DNA of 64,000 nt from CALGLS01 sp965222105. Its GTDB lineage: Bacteria > Bacteroidota > Bacteroidia > Chitinophagales > Saprospiraceae. Positions within the stretch are counted from its first letter, which is position 1. Every line of letters starts with the position of its first letter. Of the stretch, positions 38,101 through 47,926 are shown piece after piece. A program made the translations under genes and the position numbers. The notes below the pieces were generated by a model that was given only the letters and a program-made list of their open reading frames with translations, searched no databases and was not told the DNA's origin. The DNA lies in NCBI GenBank assembly GCA_965222105.1, contig CBDCTQ010000083.1:1-64000 (forward strand), in the 5' to 3' direction.

Positions 38101-41100
38101 AGTTTCACAAATAGCAACCGGAACGATCTCGTCGGTTACGTTGATGTCGAAGCTGATCTCAGAAGTGTTGCCACAGTCGTCAGTAGCTTCGTAAGTTACG
38201 GTGTGCGTACCCAGTGGCAGGCCATAGATCACCCATCCACCTGATTGTGGGAACAAGTCACCAGCAGAAGCGTCGACGGTGTAAGAGATGTTGGCAGCAC
38301 TAGAGCAGTTGTCGGTAATTACCGGAGTCGGTAAAATAATGTTGGCTTCGCAGCTATTATTGGTGGTACTTTCGTCCAAATCAGCGATAGGAGCGAAGTT
38401 AGGTCCATCTTTATCCAATACCTTGATGGTTTGGTGGTGGATGACGATGTCACCAGTACACCAGTCGAGGATGGTCCACTTACGTAAAATCTTGTAAGAA
38501 CCTTCACAGATTTCGATGTGAATGTCTTCATGTGTAAACTGAATGTTATCACAGCCACCTTCAGGAGCGCCGAGGTTGTCGACAGAAGTGTCGGCATTGG
38601 TACAATCCAGAGCAGGTTGATCGAGATCGTCGTAGTTTGGAGGCAGAATAACGCCACTCAAATTAGCAAACTCCACTTGAATGACTTGTAAGCAGGTACC
38701 CGAGTTACCTTTTTCATCGGTTGCTGTCCAGGTACGTTCGATCACTTTGGCATAATCAGCTCCGCAATCAAAAGTGGTTACTTCATCATCAGAAGTCAGG
38801 GTGTACTGACCACAGTTCTCGAATACGGTTGGGTTTTCAACGCCTTCCAAAACCCATTCTACTTCGATAGACAGATCTTCGATACATCCACCACTATCAT
38901 CGGGTGTGAATCCATCGGAGAAGGAAACCGTCCAATCACCATTTACATCAACACCGTTCATGTCATCAAGGTTACCGTTAGGACTGACAACACCAGAGAT
39001 GGTAGCATTGTTGAGGTAGTCGCCATTACAGCTTTGTTGATTCATACCGCCATCTACACCACCACAGGTGATGTTGTTGCCAGAATCGGAATCAAATGTA
39101 GCATTGATGTTATCTTGCGTACCACAATTCGGGTTGAAGAGGGTAACGGTGTTGGCACCACTTGGATCGGTCAATTCGATGGTAACATCACCCAACCAGG
39201 TGTGGCTCAAGCCAACAGTCACGTTTACATCAGTTACAATGGCACCAGCAGGAGCACCTCCCACCGTTACAGAAGCATCAACAGTAGCAGAACCGCCATT
39301 CCCTCCAAAGGAGAGGTTGGGTGAAGAAGCACCGCTGGCCATACCGGTTTCGTCAGCCGTTGCTTCGGTAGGCTGTGTACAAGCAATGGTGATGGTATCC
39401 GGACACTCCAATATCGGAGCCAGTTTGTCTTCGATCATCCATCCATCGTTCCAGCAAGAGTTGCCGTCATCCGGATCGGTTACCATGACGGCAAAAGATT
39501 CACCTGTCATACCATTCCAGCCGTCCAGTTGAGAAGCTTTGATGGTGACACAGGAAGTTCCGTTGCCGATGATCGCCTGAGGCGGCGATAGGCCCGATAC
39601 CGTTACCAGATAGTCGTCGTAGCATTTGTAGGGGCCACCTTCGAGTACATCGTCGGCACAGATGATGGCTTCGCAGTTTTCATCGACTGATACGTTGATG
39701 TTGGCGTTGCAGTTGAGGTTGCCATATGGGCCGGGATATTCTTCAACCGTTACACACCAGGCACAGCTATTGGTGTTGCCATTGATATCCTCGACCGTAT
39801 ATTGGAAGCAGTGCTCACCGATGGGCAGAAGATCACCTGACTCATACTCATTGTATCCGTCTGGAGCGGTTGGGTCGGGTTCGGTTACATCTACCGGTGG
39901 CAATATTCCATTTATATCCATAAAGGCATCAACGTTACAGAATCCTACATCGCAAAGGTACAGTTCTTGGGGTACACAAGATTGGCTAGCAAGATAAGTA
40001 TTGAATCCAGTAGCTGTTTGGCCGTTGCAGCTCGTTCCGGCTCCAGAACCGTTGGCTACCAGGTGACCAAATCCTGGGTTAAATACCTCTAGGTAAAGAC
40101 CGTCGTTTACGGCTGGATCGAATACAAATGGTGTTTCGAAGTCAACGCAAATACACATACCATTGACACCTCCCAAAGAAGGAATGTTCACCAGGCCGGA
40201 AGTAGCCACAGGTGTTGATGTCAACCAGTTGGGTGGTGTATTTGGAGGAGTACCCAAACCAGCAGGAGCATTGTAAAGTCGCACTTCACAATCAGTTACC
40301 CCCCAGGAAACATTGTCGAAAACAAAACATCCCTGAGTTACTTCCAATCCAGCTGGGAAAGCAGGAGAGCTGACCTCTTGTATCTGAGCGATCCCTGGCA
40401 ATCCGCAACCGATGGAAAAACCAGAAAACATACAGTTGCAAATGTCACCAAAGAATCCGCTTCCACCTACTGAAGGCATAAAAAAGCCACAGTTGTCAGC
40501 AACGGTAATATCGAAAGAGTATCCGTGCTCACATTCTCCGGCGTCGAGGTGGATCACTTCATCAGAAGGACAAGATATAGCGGGGCTTTCTATATCCAAA
40601 ACGGTAATAGTTTGAACACAAGTAACGGGATTTCCAAATTCATCATAAGTTGTCCAGGTAATGGTAGTTGTTCCCACTGGATAAGTACCTGCAGCACTGG
40701 ATGTGCCAGTGAGGTCATTGGTAGCTTGCGGAGCCGATACACCTCTGATAGATAAGTTATCTATGGCTACATACCATGCCCAACTGTCATCATCATCATA
40801 AATGAATTTAACTCTGAATTGGTTGGTCAGCAAGGCGGGAGGTATATCAAAAGACTGAGCTGCCCAAGGAAGGATATCCGAAGTCGCAACCCAAACAGAC
40901 ATCCAGGAAGCTCCACCATCTCCAGACAATTGGAGTTCGACAAAATCACCGTTTCCAATGTCATTATAAATGACATCAAAATCAACACTACCTCCCGATG
41001 CACTATAGGGTGACATATCTATTATCGGAGATATAGCCTCTCCTGAGTTGATTACACCAATTCCTAATTGATCGTCATCGAAAAATAGATTATCACCATC

Positions 41101-42015
41101 CAGGTTCATGAAGTTACCACCGAAAGCACCTCCATCTCCTATCATCCAAGCGCCATTTCCGTCGAAATCATTTAAGGTCCATCCAAATGCATTGTCAAAA
41201 TTGAAAATAGCTACGTCATCCATCCCAACACAAGGGCCGGATATGATCGGACTACCAATTTGAACATCCGTAAGATCTGCAGAGCAATCTCCTGGGTCAG
41301 CACTAACTACAACATCTGGTGGACATTGAATTTCACAGGGAATGCCACAACCAACTACCTGCAAGGCATCAATGAGGATGTCTCCCTCGAAGGAAGTACC
41401 TCCGGTTCCATTGATCCCTTCGATGTTCAATAAAACATTTTGGCCAAAATAAGCGTCCAGGTTGACGCTTGCCGTCTGCCAATCTGAAACACCTCCATTT
41501 ACTGGTTGACCCTGGTCACCTGTTAAAGTAAAAAGAGTGGTGTAAGTAGCTCCACCATCCGTTGATACCCTGATATTCAGGGTTCCTACATTGCCACCAG
41601 CCATGTAATAAGCAAAACCCAATTCTATTGGGGTATTCAGAAATACACTGGTCAAGTTGAGATTGGTTTCTACTGACGAAACAGAACCGAGCGCAGCAGG
41701 GAATGACGTTTCGAAAACAAGCATCTGCGTACCACAGAATTCCGTATCTGTTCCAGTGTTAAAACTTTCAACATCATTTTCGACTTCCCAAATATCCACA
41801 TCTCCAGGTCCAAAACTCCAGCCGGAAGGCAGACCAAGTAAAGCAGCATCTTCAAAGTCTTCATTTAAAACTGTAACAGGGGAATCCCCGCCGCCGCAGG
41901 CCGGAGCAGCGATAGGGCAGTCTTGAGCAAGCATATCTTGCTGAAAGCCGAAAAGACATACTGCAATAGCGACTAGCCCTTTAGATAGATTTTGTATAAA
42001 ATTATTTTTTTTCAT
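35176..42015 (-). CDS. 2279-aa T9SS type A cargo protein with HYR, P-domain-like, dockerin-like and cohesin-like modules
   Basis: Secreted multidomain protein. The signal peptide is at residues 1-31 (ending DMLAQ). A MAM/jelly-roll-like module spans ~47-225 (NEDFEDA...LPSGWS...GGATY). A second such module and several HYR-like modules with DNC and GN(T/S) motifs follow. A proprotein-convertase P-domain-like module lies at ~882-1058 (LSHTWLGDVTIELTDPSG, DVNGDWTVSFSD). A dockerin-like segment is at ~1917-2038 (AADVNNSGTITTFDMVELR, then GIKTGDVNAS). A cohesin-like segment is at ~2048-2180 (GYQFSLSFDQDAVEF). The final ~85 residues are a type A Por sorting domain (LYQNTPNPFKDET ... LKVYDVAGRVL ... 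KKMIIIE). No protease or glycosidase catalytic domain is visible. The last four modules are paralogous to the end of the 1262-aa protein. The gene follows a 145-aa secreted protein gene by 24 bp, so the two are probably co-transcribed. Confidence 0.9.
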   Translation of the reverse strand: MKKNNFIQNLSKGLVAIAVCLFGFQQDMLAQDCPIAAPACGGGDSPVTVLNEDFEDAALLGLPSGWSFGPGDVDIWEVENDVESFNTGTDTEFCGTQMLVFETSFPAALGSVSSVETNLNLTSVFLNTPIELGFAYYMAGGNVGTLNIRVSTDGGATYTTLFTLTGDQGQPVNGGVSDWQTASVNLDAYFGQNVLLNIEGINGTGGTSFEGDILIDALQVVGCGIPCEIQCPPDVVVSADPGDCSADLTDVQIGSPIISGPCVGMDDVAIFNFDNAFGWTLNDFDGNGAWMIGDGGAFGGNFMNLDGDNLFFDDDQLGIGVINSGEAISPIIDMSPYSASGGSVDFDVIYNDIGNGDFVELQLSGDGGASWMSVWVATSDILPWAAQSFDIPPALLTNQFRVKFIYDDDDSWAWYVAIDNLSIRGVSAPQATNDLTGTSSAAGTYPVGTTTITWTTYDEFGNPVTCVQTITVLDIESPAISCPSDEVIHLDAGECEHGYSFDITVADNCGFFMPSVGGSGFFGDICNCMFSGFSIGCGLPGIAQIQEVSSPAFPAGLEVTQGCFVFDNVSWGVTDCEVRLYNAPAGLGTPPNTPPNWLTSTPVATSGLVNIPSLGGVNGMCICVDFETPFVFDPAVNDGLYLEVFNPGFGHLVANGSGAGTSCNGQTATGFNTYLASQSCVPQELYLCDVGFCNVDAFMDINGILPPVDVTEPDPTAPDGYNEYESGDLLPIGEHCFQYTVEDINGNTNSCAWCVTVEEYPGPYGNLNCNANINVSVDENCEAIICADDVLEGGPYKCYDDYLVTVSGLSPPQAIIGNGTSCVTIKASQLDGWNGMTGESFAVMVTDPDDGNSCWNDGWMIEDKLAPILECPDTITIACTQPTEATADETGMASGASSPNLSFGGNGGSATVDASVTVGGAPAGAIVTDVNVTVGLSHTWLGDVTIELTDPSGANTVTLFNPNCGTQDNINATFDSDSGNNITCGGVDGGMNQQSCNGDYLNNATISGVVSPNGNLDDMNGVDVNGDWTVSFSDGFTPDDSGGCIEDLSIEVEWVLEGVENPTVFENCGQYTLTSDDEVTTFDCGADYAKVIERTWTATDEKGNSGTCLQVIQVEFANLSGVILPPNYDDLDQPALDCTNADTSVDNLGAPEGGCDNIQFTHEDIHIEICEGSYKILRKWTILDWCTGDIVIHHQTIKVLDKDGPNFAPIADLDESTTNNSCEANIILPTPVITDNCSSAANISYTVDASAGDLFPQSGGWVIYGLPLGTHTVTYEATDDCGNTSEISFDINVTDEIVPVAICETYHVVSLTTEEPTLVYATTFDDGSYDNCEIESMEVRRMTPPTPCIDFDWTTNGPGIDEIPNGLVNQRDRGMTFWYPAVPFACCDVGGEHLVEFRVTDIHGNSNTCMVTITVDDKLDPVVTCPADKTYECSEYYNVPSDLPIDGLNQNGTGAPAYYVELNGPGNADNDTTFVGYYANAYDNCEATVYIRDVGSINECGITEPWINRFYTAVDGGGRTDVCVQRLTVVNNDPFNITDTFCNGFNNGDDVVWPCDATLTTCDALTDPAQTGEPIVDDNTCSLVAVTYQDLPLPIVDDACYKILRTWTIIDWCQYDNNVNPPVGIWTYEQIIKVENSSAPEFDSCDDQEFCIDSSTGGNCLADVLLEAVASDDCTPEAELNYSYWVDLYNDGTDDIGPAVNQPFGLPAVDQDPSDFYHPHAPEGTHLIKWTVEDGCGNITACEYLFIVEDCDGPTAYALNGLAVDLGQQANADVWATDLDNGSFDNCNDICDYRIGVPSGGPGQSAPPTADHYNFTCDDLDLYGSNIPVDLWVKDCANNWSYVSTYILLEDNMGVCDGSGPQGAINGSIETEMTESVEDVQVSVTGNAPGIPSSVYTDNTGLYGMPGLPLGYNYEVTPEMNLDPLNGVSTYDLVLISKHILELQLLDSPYKLIAADVNNSGTITTFDMVELRKLILFINTEFQNNTSWRFVEADFVFDNPANPWATSFPEVTNINNLAGVEIADYIGIKTGDVNASAIPNSLVGGEDRTTVDDLVFRVDDQKMVAGEEYTVEFTAKDFANVMGYQFSLSFDQDAVEFVDVNAGSLVDLTAANFGLSKVNEGVITTSWNNSEATALKDSDVVFSVTFTAKSAAQLSDVMSISSRYTVSEAYNAELELMGVAIEYNSENGVVAANGFDLYQNTPNPFKDETVIGFSLPEATTATLKVYDVAGRVLKSVDGEFAKGYNEISLNRGDLAGTGVLYYTLETDTDSATKKMIIIE

Positions 42016-42039
42016 GGAAAAAGTTTTTTCATTTTGTTG

Positions 42040-42477
42040 TTAAAGTGAAAATAGATCCACCACCTCTTGTAGCAGATCATCGGCATAGTTGTAAGTTGGC
42101 GGCCCATTTGGAACCCTCACAAGGGTATACGATGATGATCCCGAAACAATCCCTCCCTGTACACTACCACTTACCTTGTTGTTTGCAGCAATCGCCCCAA
42201 ATGCTTCCAAAATAGAAGGTTCAAGTTCGTTACCAACTGACAGGTACTCAACAAGCAATTCGTAAACATCCTGCTTGCGATTCACATAAGCGTAATCCGC
42301 GTCTTTTTCCGAGGTGGATTGCAAGTCATCATTAGCCTGCGCCAGTTCAACTTCAGCTAAAGCCAATGCTTGTGTCTCATTCACCAATGGCGGAAAATTT
42401 GATTGAGCTTGCATCACACCAATCCCTATAAAAAGGAGAAGAGCAACCATCAAACTCAATTTTCTTGTTTTTTTCAT
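42040..42477 (-). CDS. Small secreted protein of unknown function (145 aa)
   Basis: The protein has a clear signal peptide (MKKTRKLSLMVALLLFIGIGVMQAQ). After that comes a mostly helical, acidic stretch (residues ~30-100) and a Gly/Ser/Val-rich segment (GSVQGGIVSGSSSY). It ends near DLLQEVVDLFSL. I know no family for it. It starts the transcription unit of the 2279-aa type A cargo, with 24 bp between them, so it may help in its export, folding or surface organisation, which is only an inference from position. Its upstream region is very AT-rich and no exact TAnnTTTG element was found. Confidence 0.8.
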   Translation of the reverse strand: MKKTRKLSLMVALLLFIGIGVMQAQSNFPPLVNETQALALAEVELAQANDDLQSTSEKDADYAYVNRKQDVYELLVEYLSVGNELEPSILEAFGAIAANNKVSGSVQGGIVSGSSSYTLVRVPNGPPTYNYADDLLQEVVDLFSL

Positions 42478-43646
42478 GAGATAAAAATTTTGGTTAAGAA
42501 ATAAAATTAAAACAAAAAAGAATTTATATAATTTTTATTTATTCATTTGAATATAACACTGACTCTCCGTATGATGTACAACTTGCAGTATCACCGCTAC
42601 TGAAGAGAATTTCAGGCAATGAAAAATCGCCAAAACAATCAGATCCCAACCGTTGCAACAATGCAAGGGAGCACGCAGGGACCTAATCGGTACGAACTAA
42701 AACAGACTATGATTGTTGTGTAATAATAAAACCGGAAAGCAATGTAAAAAATTTGCGTGCATGGGATTGTTCTTTTTACTAATGACAATGGTTTTATGTG
42801 TTCTGAACGTACTGGGTCAGAGACTCTGAAAGGGGGAATAATGCCTGCCAGGGCAATTGGATTGTCAAATCCGATGTATCAGAAAACAGGCGTTGTGAAG
42901 CGAGGGGAATGGGAGATTTGGATTATAATTTGTTGCTTGTCTACCGGAACGATAGATTCGTTTTCTGTATAGCCGGATTCTCTGTGGTTTTAAAAATGTT
43001 CAGTTTTGGTTCAAAAATGTTCTTTTCGTTAATGCCCTACAAAGATAAACTAATCTATCATACTGCGGGTACCCAAAAATCGGTAAATTTTATCTGATAT
43101 TTAAACCGGATACTTTGAATGTAATAATATTGTATATTATATTTATTATTATTTAGGAAATTCTGAAGCCGCTGCCAACTCATCGTACTCCTCTTGTCAA
43201 CATCCAATTTTAGCAAGTGCATATAATGGTTTTTAAACTATACTTTCGTCAAAAAGAAAAAAAGAAAGCCGGGGAGAGAGATGGGAAAATAATCGAAGAG
43301 GTTTGGTCAAAATAGCAGCAGCAAAATTCGTTCCCCGGGCTTTCCACCATAGTATTTGTTTTTGTTTTGAAAGAGGCTTTATTCGTTTAAAACCTGCTTG
43401 TTCAGGTCGAATAAAATCATTACTATAAATATGATTATCAATGCTTTAAGTAACATCTTTTTTTATATAAATTTACATTAAATACTAAATGCTGTCCATA
43501 CCCTTATCTTTGTATTTTTGATATTGTGACTTTACAAAAGACGTATCTCCCTGGCCACAATGACCTTAAACATATTGGATTTAGTGCTTTCGCAAACCCG
43601 ATTTTGACATTTTTTCCCCTCCGCACAATAATCACTCAATAGACCG
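42478..43646. other. 1.17-kb AT-rich intergenic region without a convincing gene
   Basis: The two short plus-strand frames (42757-42972 and 42909-43097) overlap each other and have no family features. A plus-strand TATCTTTG at 43505-43512 matches the Bacteroidota -7 element but has no gene downstream on that strand. The region should contain the promoter of the 42477-35176 operon. I see no tRNA, repeat array or clear terminator. Confidence 0.5.
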
Positions 43647-46600
43647 CTATCTGACTGCTACCATCTTGTGATTGACCGTCTGCCTGGTCGCCGTATTCGT
43701 CAACTGACATATATAGGTGCCTCCCCCAGCCAACCCTCCACCCAACTCTTCAGCCATCCATTTAAACCGGTGAGTTCCCTTTTTCAAATACAGCTCCTCC
43801 TGCATACATAGCCGCCCCATAGCATCGTACACACTCAGCTGAACCGCCGAAGACACCGGATTTTCCACCGACAATATCGTATACTCCCTAAAGGGATTGG
43901 GCCAGTTGGAAAGTACAAGGCCAGGCACCGGATCGGGAGGTGGTTCCAAAAACCGGCAAGTTACGCCCATCCACTCCAGCTCCCCACTCTTGCTGTCAAC
44001 ATATGCCTCCGCCCGCGTGATCTCCGAATGTACCTCCACCCCTTCACTGATCCTCCCCTGCCCTTTTGCCCTGCAGCGCAACCGGAAAAACTCCGTACTG
44101 GATAACAATTCTTCTTCATGAGCATTGATCCAACTGGTCGTAATATATCCCGCTTCCGAAAACCGCCAGCCAAAATCGTCAGCACCTACGGGGCTTTCCG
44201 CCAAATCGTCGCCCGGAATGATCTCTTCCAAGTCCAGCAAATTTGTATCCAGCTGAATGGTAAACTGATACCCCAGCAGCGGAAGTGGAGCAGCCAACTG
44301 AAAGGGAACATCGATCACTTCACCGCGAAGAAAGTACCGGTCTTCCATTTCAAAGGTCAGGTTGTCATTCGCGTCGCGGTCCGCACCACTCCACAAACCA
44401 TTTGGATCGGCACTTCCATTGACATCTCCTATTTTAATTCCTACAAAATCCAAATCAGACAGATCTTCCACCACCGATTCCAAAAAAATGGACTCCGGAA
44501 AGGTCGTACTGAACGGATTCCCCTCATCGGGAAACACAAAATCAGCATCGACAAATCGCCAGGAAGTATTATTGCTGAATTCCGTATCTATAAATAGGAT
44601 CAATTTCCGCAGGTGCACCATATCAAAAGTAGAAATACTGCCCGACCGGTTCACATCAGCGGCAATGATCTTGTAGGGGTTATCCAATTCATTAAGCTCC
44701 AAAATATGCTTGGACATCAATACCAGGTCCCAGGTAGAAACACCATTGACAAAACCCTCATTCTTCCAGGGCTTTACCACATAAGCCTCTTCGCTCAACG
44801 CCTCATTATACAGGAAGTTGCCATCGGCATCTGTGTACACCTTGTTGGTATCTGCCTGGATCAATTGCATTTCGAGTCCCTCCATGGCTTCTCCCTTCCA
44901 GGTCAGCACCTGCCCGCTGAGGTCGTATTGTTGGCCACAGGCCAGGAGATTGTCCTGCACCTCCACCATAGTCGTACAACTGGACTGGTTGCCTGCCTCG
45001 TCTTTTACCGTCAGGGTGACCGGTTGCATTCCCAGATCCCCGCAGTCGAAACTATTGGGAGAAGCGATCAACACCATATTGGAGGTATCCGTGCAGTTGT
45101 CGTAGCTTCCGTAATTCAACAATTCCGGGTCGAGGACGGCCGTCCCGTCTGCACCCAACGTCAGGGCGAGCCCCGACAAACAGATCGCTGTGGGCGCCAG
45201 CCCGTCCACTACCGTCAGCACCATGTTGGAAGTGGACACATTGCCGCAATCGTCATTGGCTGTAAAAGTAATGTTGTACACTCCGATCGGATAAGAACCA
45301 CTGGCGTCGGGGCCGTTGGCATCGGCGTAGGGCGAGTCATTTGTAATGACCACATGAGGGTTGCAATCAACGGCAAAAGCGGAGTCGACTTCAATGTAGT
45401 CGGTTCCGCAATCAGGCGCCAGGCTGGCAGCCGTAAAGGAGGTGGGTGCCGTCAGTTCGGGAGGCTCATCGTCGGTAACGGAAATGATCTGCGTATGCTC
45501 CCAATACCCGGCTGTAGAACCACTGTTGGGAACATAGGTACACCAATCCACCACCACCCAATGGCGTAAAATGGTGTAGCAGGCCGGTGGCGCAATGTTG
45601 AAAATATCTTCGGTGTAGGTAATACTCACCGACTCACAATCGTCGTTTATTACAACCGGTTCGCCTGCATCCAGCGAGTCCGGTGAGGCGCTGCATTCAC
45701 TGGTAGTGAAATCGGGTGGAAAGCTGATCTGCACCGGTGTATTGTCTTCCACCACGATCGTTTGCACGCAAGTGCTGCTATGGCCCGACCGGTCGATCAC
45801 CGTCCAGGTGCGGCTGATGGTCCCGGTTCCGCAGGTGCCGGTATTGTCGACATCGGTATAAAACAAGCTGTCGATGCCACAATTATCCGCATAGGTGGGC
45901 ATCCCTGTAATATTCGTGTTATAAACGTCGTCCGTACAATCAACCACAACCGGAGCTCCGCAATCGATAACAGGAGGAATATTGTCGAAAATCGTAACGG
46001 CAACCATGCAGTCGTTGTAATTTCCAACGGAATCGAACACGCGGAAAGTGATCATCACCGGGCCGTTTTCCACGTCGTTGCAGTCGAAAGTGACGAAGGG
46101 TCCGAAGGGCATCCCGCCGCGTTTTACTTCAAAATGATCGATCTGACAATTGTCAAAACTGCCATCGTCGAAGGTAATCGCCGGAACGGTCGCCGATCCG
46201 CCGGAGGAGATATTGATGGCTATCGCCGTTTCGCAGATATTGACCGGAGCAACATCGTCTTCCACCACAACATTAATACTACAGGTGCTTGCATTGCCAC
46301 AATCATCTACCGCTGTGTAGGTGACTAAATGAGTACCAACGGGGACATTGTAAAAAGGACCGCCGCCGGTACCAAAAGCCCAAAAACTACTGACCGACAC
46401 ATTGGAACAATCATCGGTAGCGGTAGCGGTGGGTAACAATACGGTTGCATCGCAGGAAATCACACTGGCTCCCACCGTCAAATCGGCAGGACAATTGATC
46501 TGCGGATTGGTCTCATCCATCACTTTGATCACTTGCAAATGGTTGGTGAAGGTAGCCGCACACCAATCGGTAACCGTCCACGTGCGCATGATGTTGAAAG

Positions 46601-47435
46601 AAGCGGTGCCACATGCAGGCAGTTGTGCATCCGAAAAAGAAACGCTGAGATTACAGGTACTCCCGTTTTCGATGGGCTGGCCAAATACGGTGGGTACACC
46701 GGTGAGATCGGTATCACCTGGGTTTTGGCTGCAATCCAAATGGGGTGCCGACAGGCCATCGCGGTGAAGGGGGAAAACGACGTCGCTTAAGGTAGCTCTT
46801 TGCAGATAAATGGTTTGTGTGCAAGTATCGGTACCGCCGTTGCCGTCCGACACTGACCAGAGGCGTTCTACTCTGGAAGCAACGGGGATGCCATTGTGTT
46901 GGGTTCCACATGGAAGGTCGGTGACATCGTCTTGGAATGTAAAATCATTGTTAGTGAAGACAGCGCAGTTGTCCGTGGCAACCGGATAGCCAATGGAATC
47001 GGGTACAGACGCCGCATTGCAGGGAATGATGGTATCGGTACAACTGATCTGCGGCGGAAGATAGTCGTGAACCTGAACATACGACCAGCAACTATTGCCG
47101 GTAGCTGTTTGAATGGCGGTGGCAACGGCCAGTTCTCCTATGTGCGCACAGGTCAGGGTATTGCCAATGTTGCTGCCGTTGACGGAAATGGAAACCGTAA
47201 AATCGTTGGGATCGCAGTCCGGATCGTTCAACAGGATTTCGGGGGTGACCACTGCTTCCCCATTTGCATTTAGCGAAAGCGATACGCTCCCATTGCAGGA
47301 GACGGTACATTGAGCATTTGCCGAAAAGGAGAAGAGGGAGAAAAGCAACCAGCAGAATATCCACACCCCCACGCGGGCACTTACCCACACGGGAGAATAA
47401 GTTGAAAAGGATGATTTTACCGGATGCTTTCGCAT
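43647..47435 (-). CDS. 1262-aa T9SS type A cargo protein with HYR-like, dockerin-like and cohesin-like modules
   Basis: Secreted protein with an extended signal region (residues 1-42, ending FSANAQC). Residues ~110-810 are built of HYR-like modules (INCPADLTV, VIDCGAPVVVDC and DECGN-type motifs). A small carboxypeptidase-regulatory-like module follows at ~835-890 (LSGQVLTWKGEAMEGLEMQL). Then come a dockerin-like segment (AADVNRSGSISTFDMVHLR, GIKIGDVNGSADPNG; ~892-1015), a cohesin-like segment (LLGYQFTIQLDTNLLDLEE; ~1018-1158) and a type A sorting domain (LSNWPNPFREYT ... LSVYDAMGRLC ... HKMVAVR). The tail is a close paralogue of the 2279-aa protein's tail, though DNA codon choice differs, so the duplication is not recent. 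No catalytic domain is visible. Length is typical for Bacteroidota HYR proteins. Confidence 0.9.
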   Translation of the reverse strand: MRKHPVKSSFSTYSPVWVSARVGVWIFCWLLFSLFSFSANAQCTVSCNGSVSLSLNANGEAVVTPEILLNDPDCDPNDFTVSISVNGSNIGNTLTCAHIGELAVATAIQTATGNSCWSYVQVHDYLPPQISCTDTIIPCNAASVPDSIGYPVATDNCAVFTNNDFTFQDDVTDLPCGTQHNGIPVASRVERLWSVSDGNGGTDTCTQTIYLQRATLSDVVFPLHRDGLSAPHLDCSQNPGDTDLTGVPTVFGQPIENGSTCNLSVSFSDAQLPACGTASFNIMRTWTVTDWCAATFTNHLQVIKVMDETNPQINCPADLTVGASVISCDATVLLPTATATDDCSNVSVSSFWAFGTGGGPFYNVPVGTHLVTYTAVDDCGNASTCSINVVVEDDVAPVNICETAIAINISSGGSATVPAITFDDGSFDNCQIDHFEVKRGGMPFGPFVTFDCNDVENGPVMITFRVFDSVGNYNDCMVAVTIFDNIPPVIDCGAPVVVDCTDDVYNTNITGMPTYADNCGIDSLFYTDVDNTGTCGTGTISRTWTVIDRSGHSSTCVQTIVVEDNTPVQISFPPDFTTSECSASPDSLDAGEPVVINDDCESVSITYTEDIFNIAPPACYTILRHWVVVDWCTYVPNSGSTAGYWEHTQIISVTDDEPPELTAPTSFTAASLAPDCGTDYIEVDSAFAVDCNPHVVITNDSPYADANGPDASGSYPIGVYNITFTANDDCGNVSTSNMVLTVVDGLAPTAICLSGLALTLGADGTAVLDPELLNYGSYDNCTDTSNMVLIASPNSFDCGDLGMQPVTLTVKDEAGNQSSCTTMVEVQDNLLACGQQYDLSGQVLTWKGEAMEGLEMQLIQADTNKVYTDADGNFLYNEALSEEAYVVKPWKNEGFVNGVSTWDLVLMSKHILELNELDNPYKIIAADVNRSGSISTFDMVHLRKLILFIDTEFSNNTSWRFVDADFVFPDEGNPFSTTFPESIFLESVVEDLSDLDFVGIKIGDVNGSADPNGLWSGADRDANDNLTFEMEDRYFLRGEVIDVPFQLAAPLPLLGYQFTIQLDTNLLDLEEIIPGDDLAESPVGADDFGWRFSEAGYITTSWINAHEEELLSSTEFFRLRCRAKGQGRISEGVEVHSEITRAEAYVDSKSGELEWMGVTCRFLEPPPDPVPGLVLSNWPNPFREYTILSVENPVSSAVQLSVYDAMGRLCMQEELYLKKGTHRFKWMAEELGGGLAGGGTYICQLTNTATRQTVNHKMVAVR

Positions 47436-47926
47436 ATAAGTTTTAGGTTATTGTGGCCGAAAACCAGCTTTTTCGGCAGGTTTTTCGGACTTTAATCATT
47501 GCATCAACCGGCGGTAAGTTTCAGATACAAGCCGGGCTTCCTGAGCAAAGTCGCTATTTGGTAAAAAATTGCTACAAGGGGGAGGTACTGGAATTAAAAT
47601 GAAAGTCTGCTGTTGCGTTTTTCCAGAAAAGGGAGGAAAGATCGTTGATCTGGAATGGTGAGACAAATCTAGAAGAATTTGTCGCCCACCTCAATACCTG
47701 CTTGGCGGTAAAATATATAGGCAAAAAAATTACATTTGTAAAACACTGGTATTTAACGAAATATGGATTTTGTGACTATAACGAAATAAAGGTAATGTTT
47801 CAATACGGAATAGAGTTTGCATATCCAAGAACAAATATTTGCATTAAAACACCGGAGTACCACGTCACATTTTCCAAAAAATAGCCCGGTACCCCTCCAT
47901 AGAAACCTTTACCTTATTTGCTGAAC
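47436..47926. other. Divergent intergenic region, possible but unsupported 79-aa frame
   Basis: This 491-bp gap separates the minus-strand island from the plus-strand genes. A plus-strand frame at 47645-47884 would give a basic 79-aa peptide rich in aromatic residues, with no signal peptide and no known motif. I do not call it a gene. No TAnnTTTG element was found for either flanking gene. Confidence 0.4.

Noticed and set aside
42757..43097. Two overlapping short plus-strand frames
   Set aside because: They overlap in different frames and neither has recognisable features.
47645..47884. 79-codon plus-strand frame
   Set aside because: No motif or promoter; it is short and lies in AT-rich divergent intergenic DNA.
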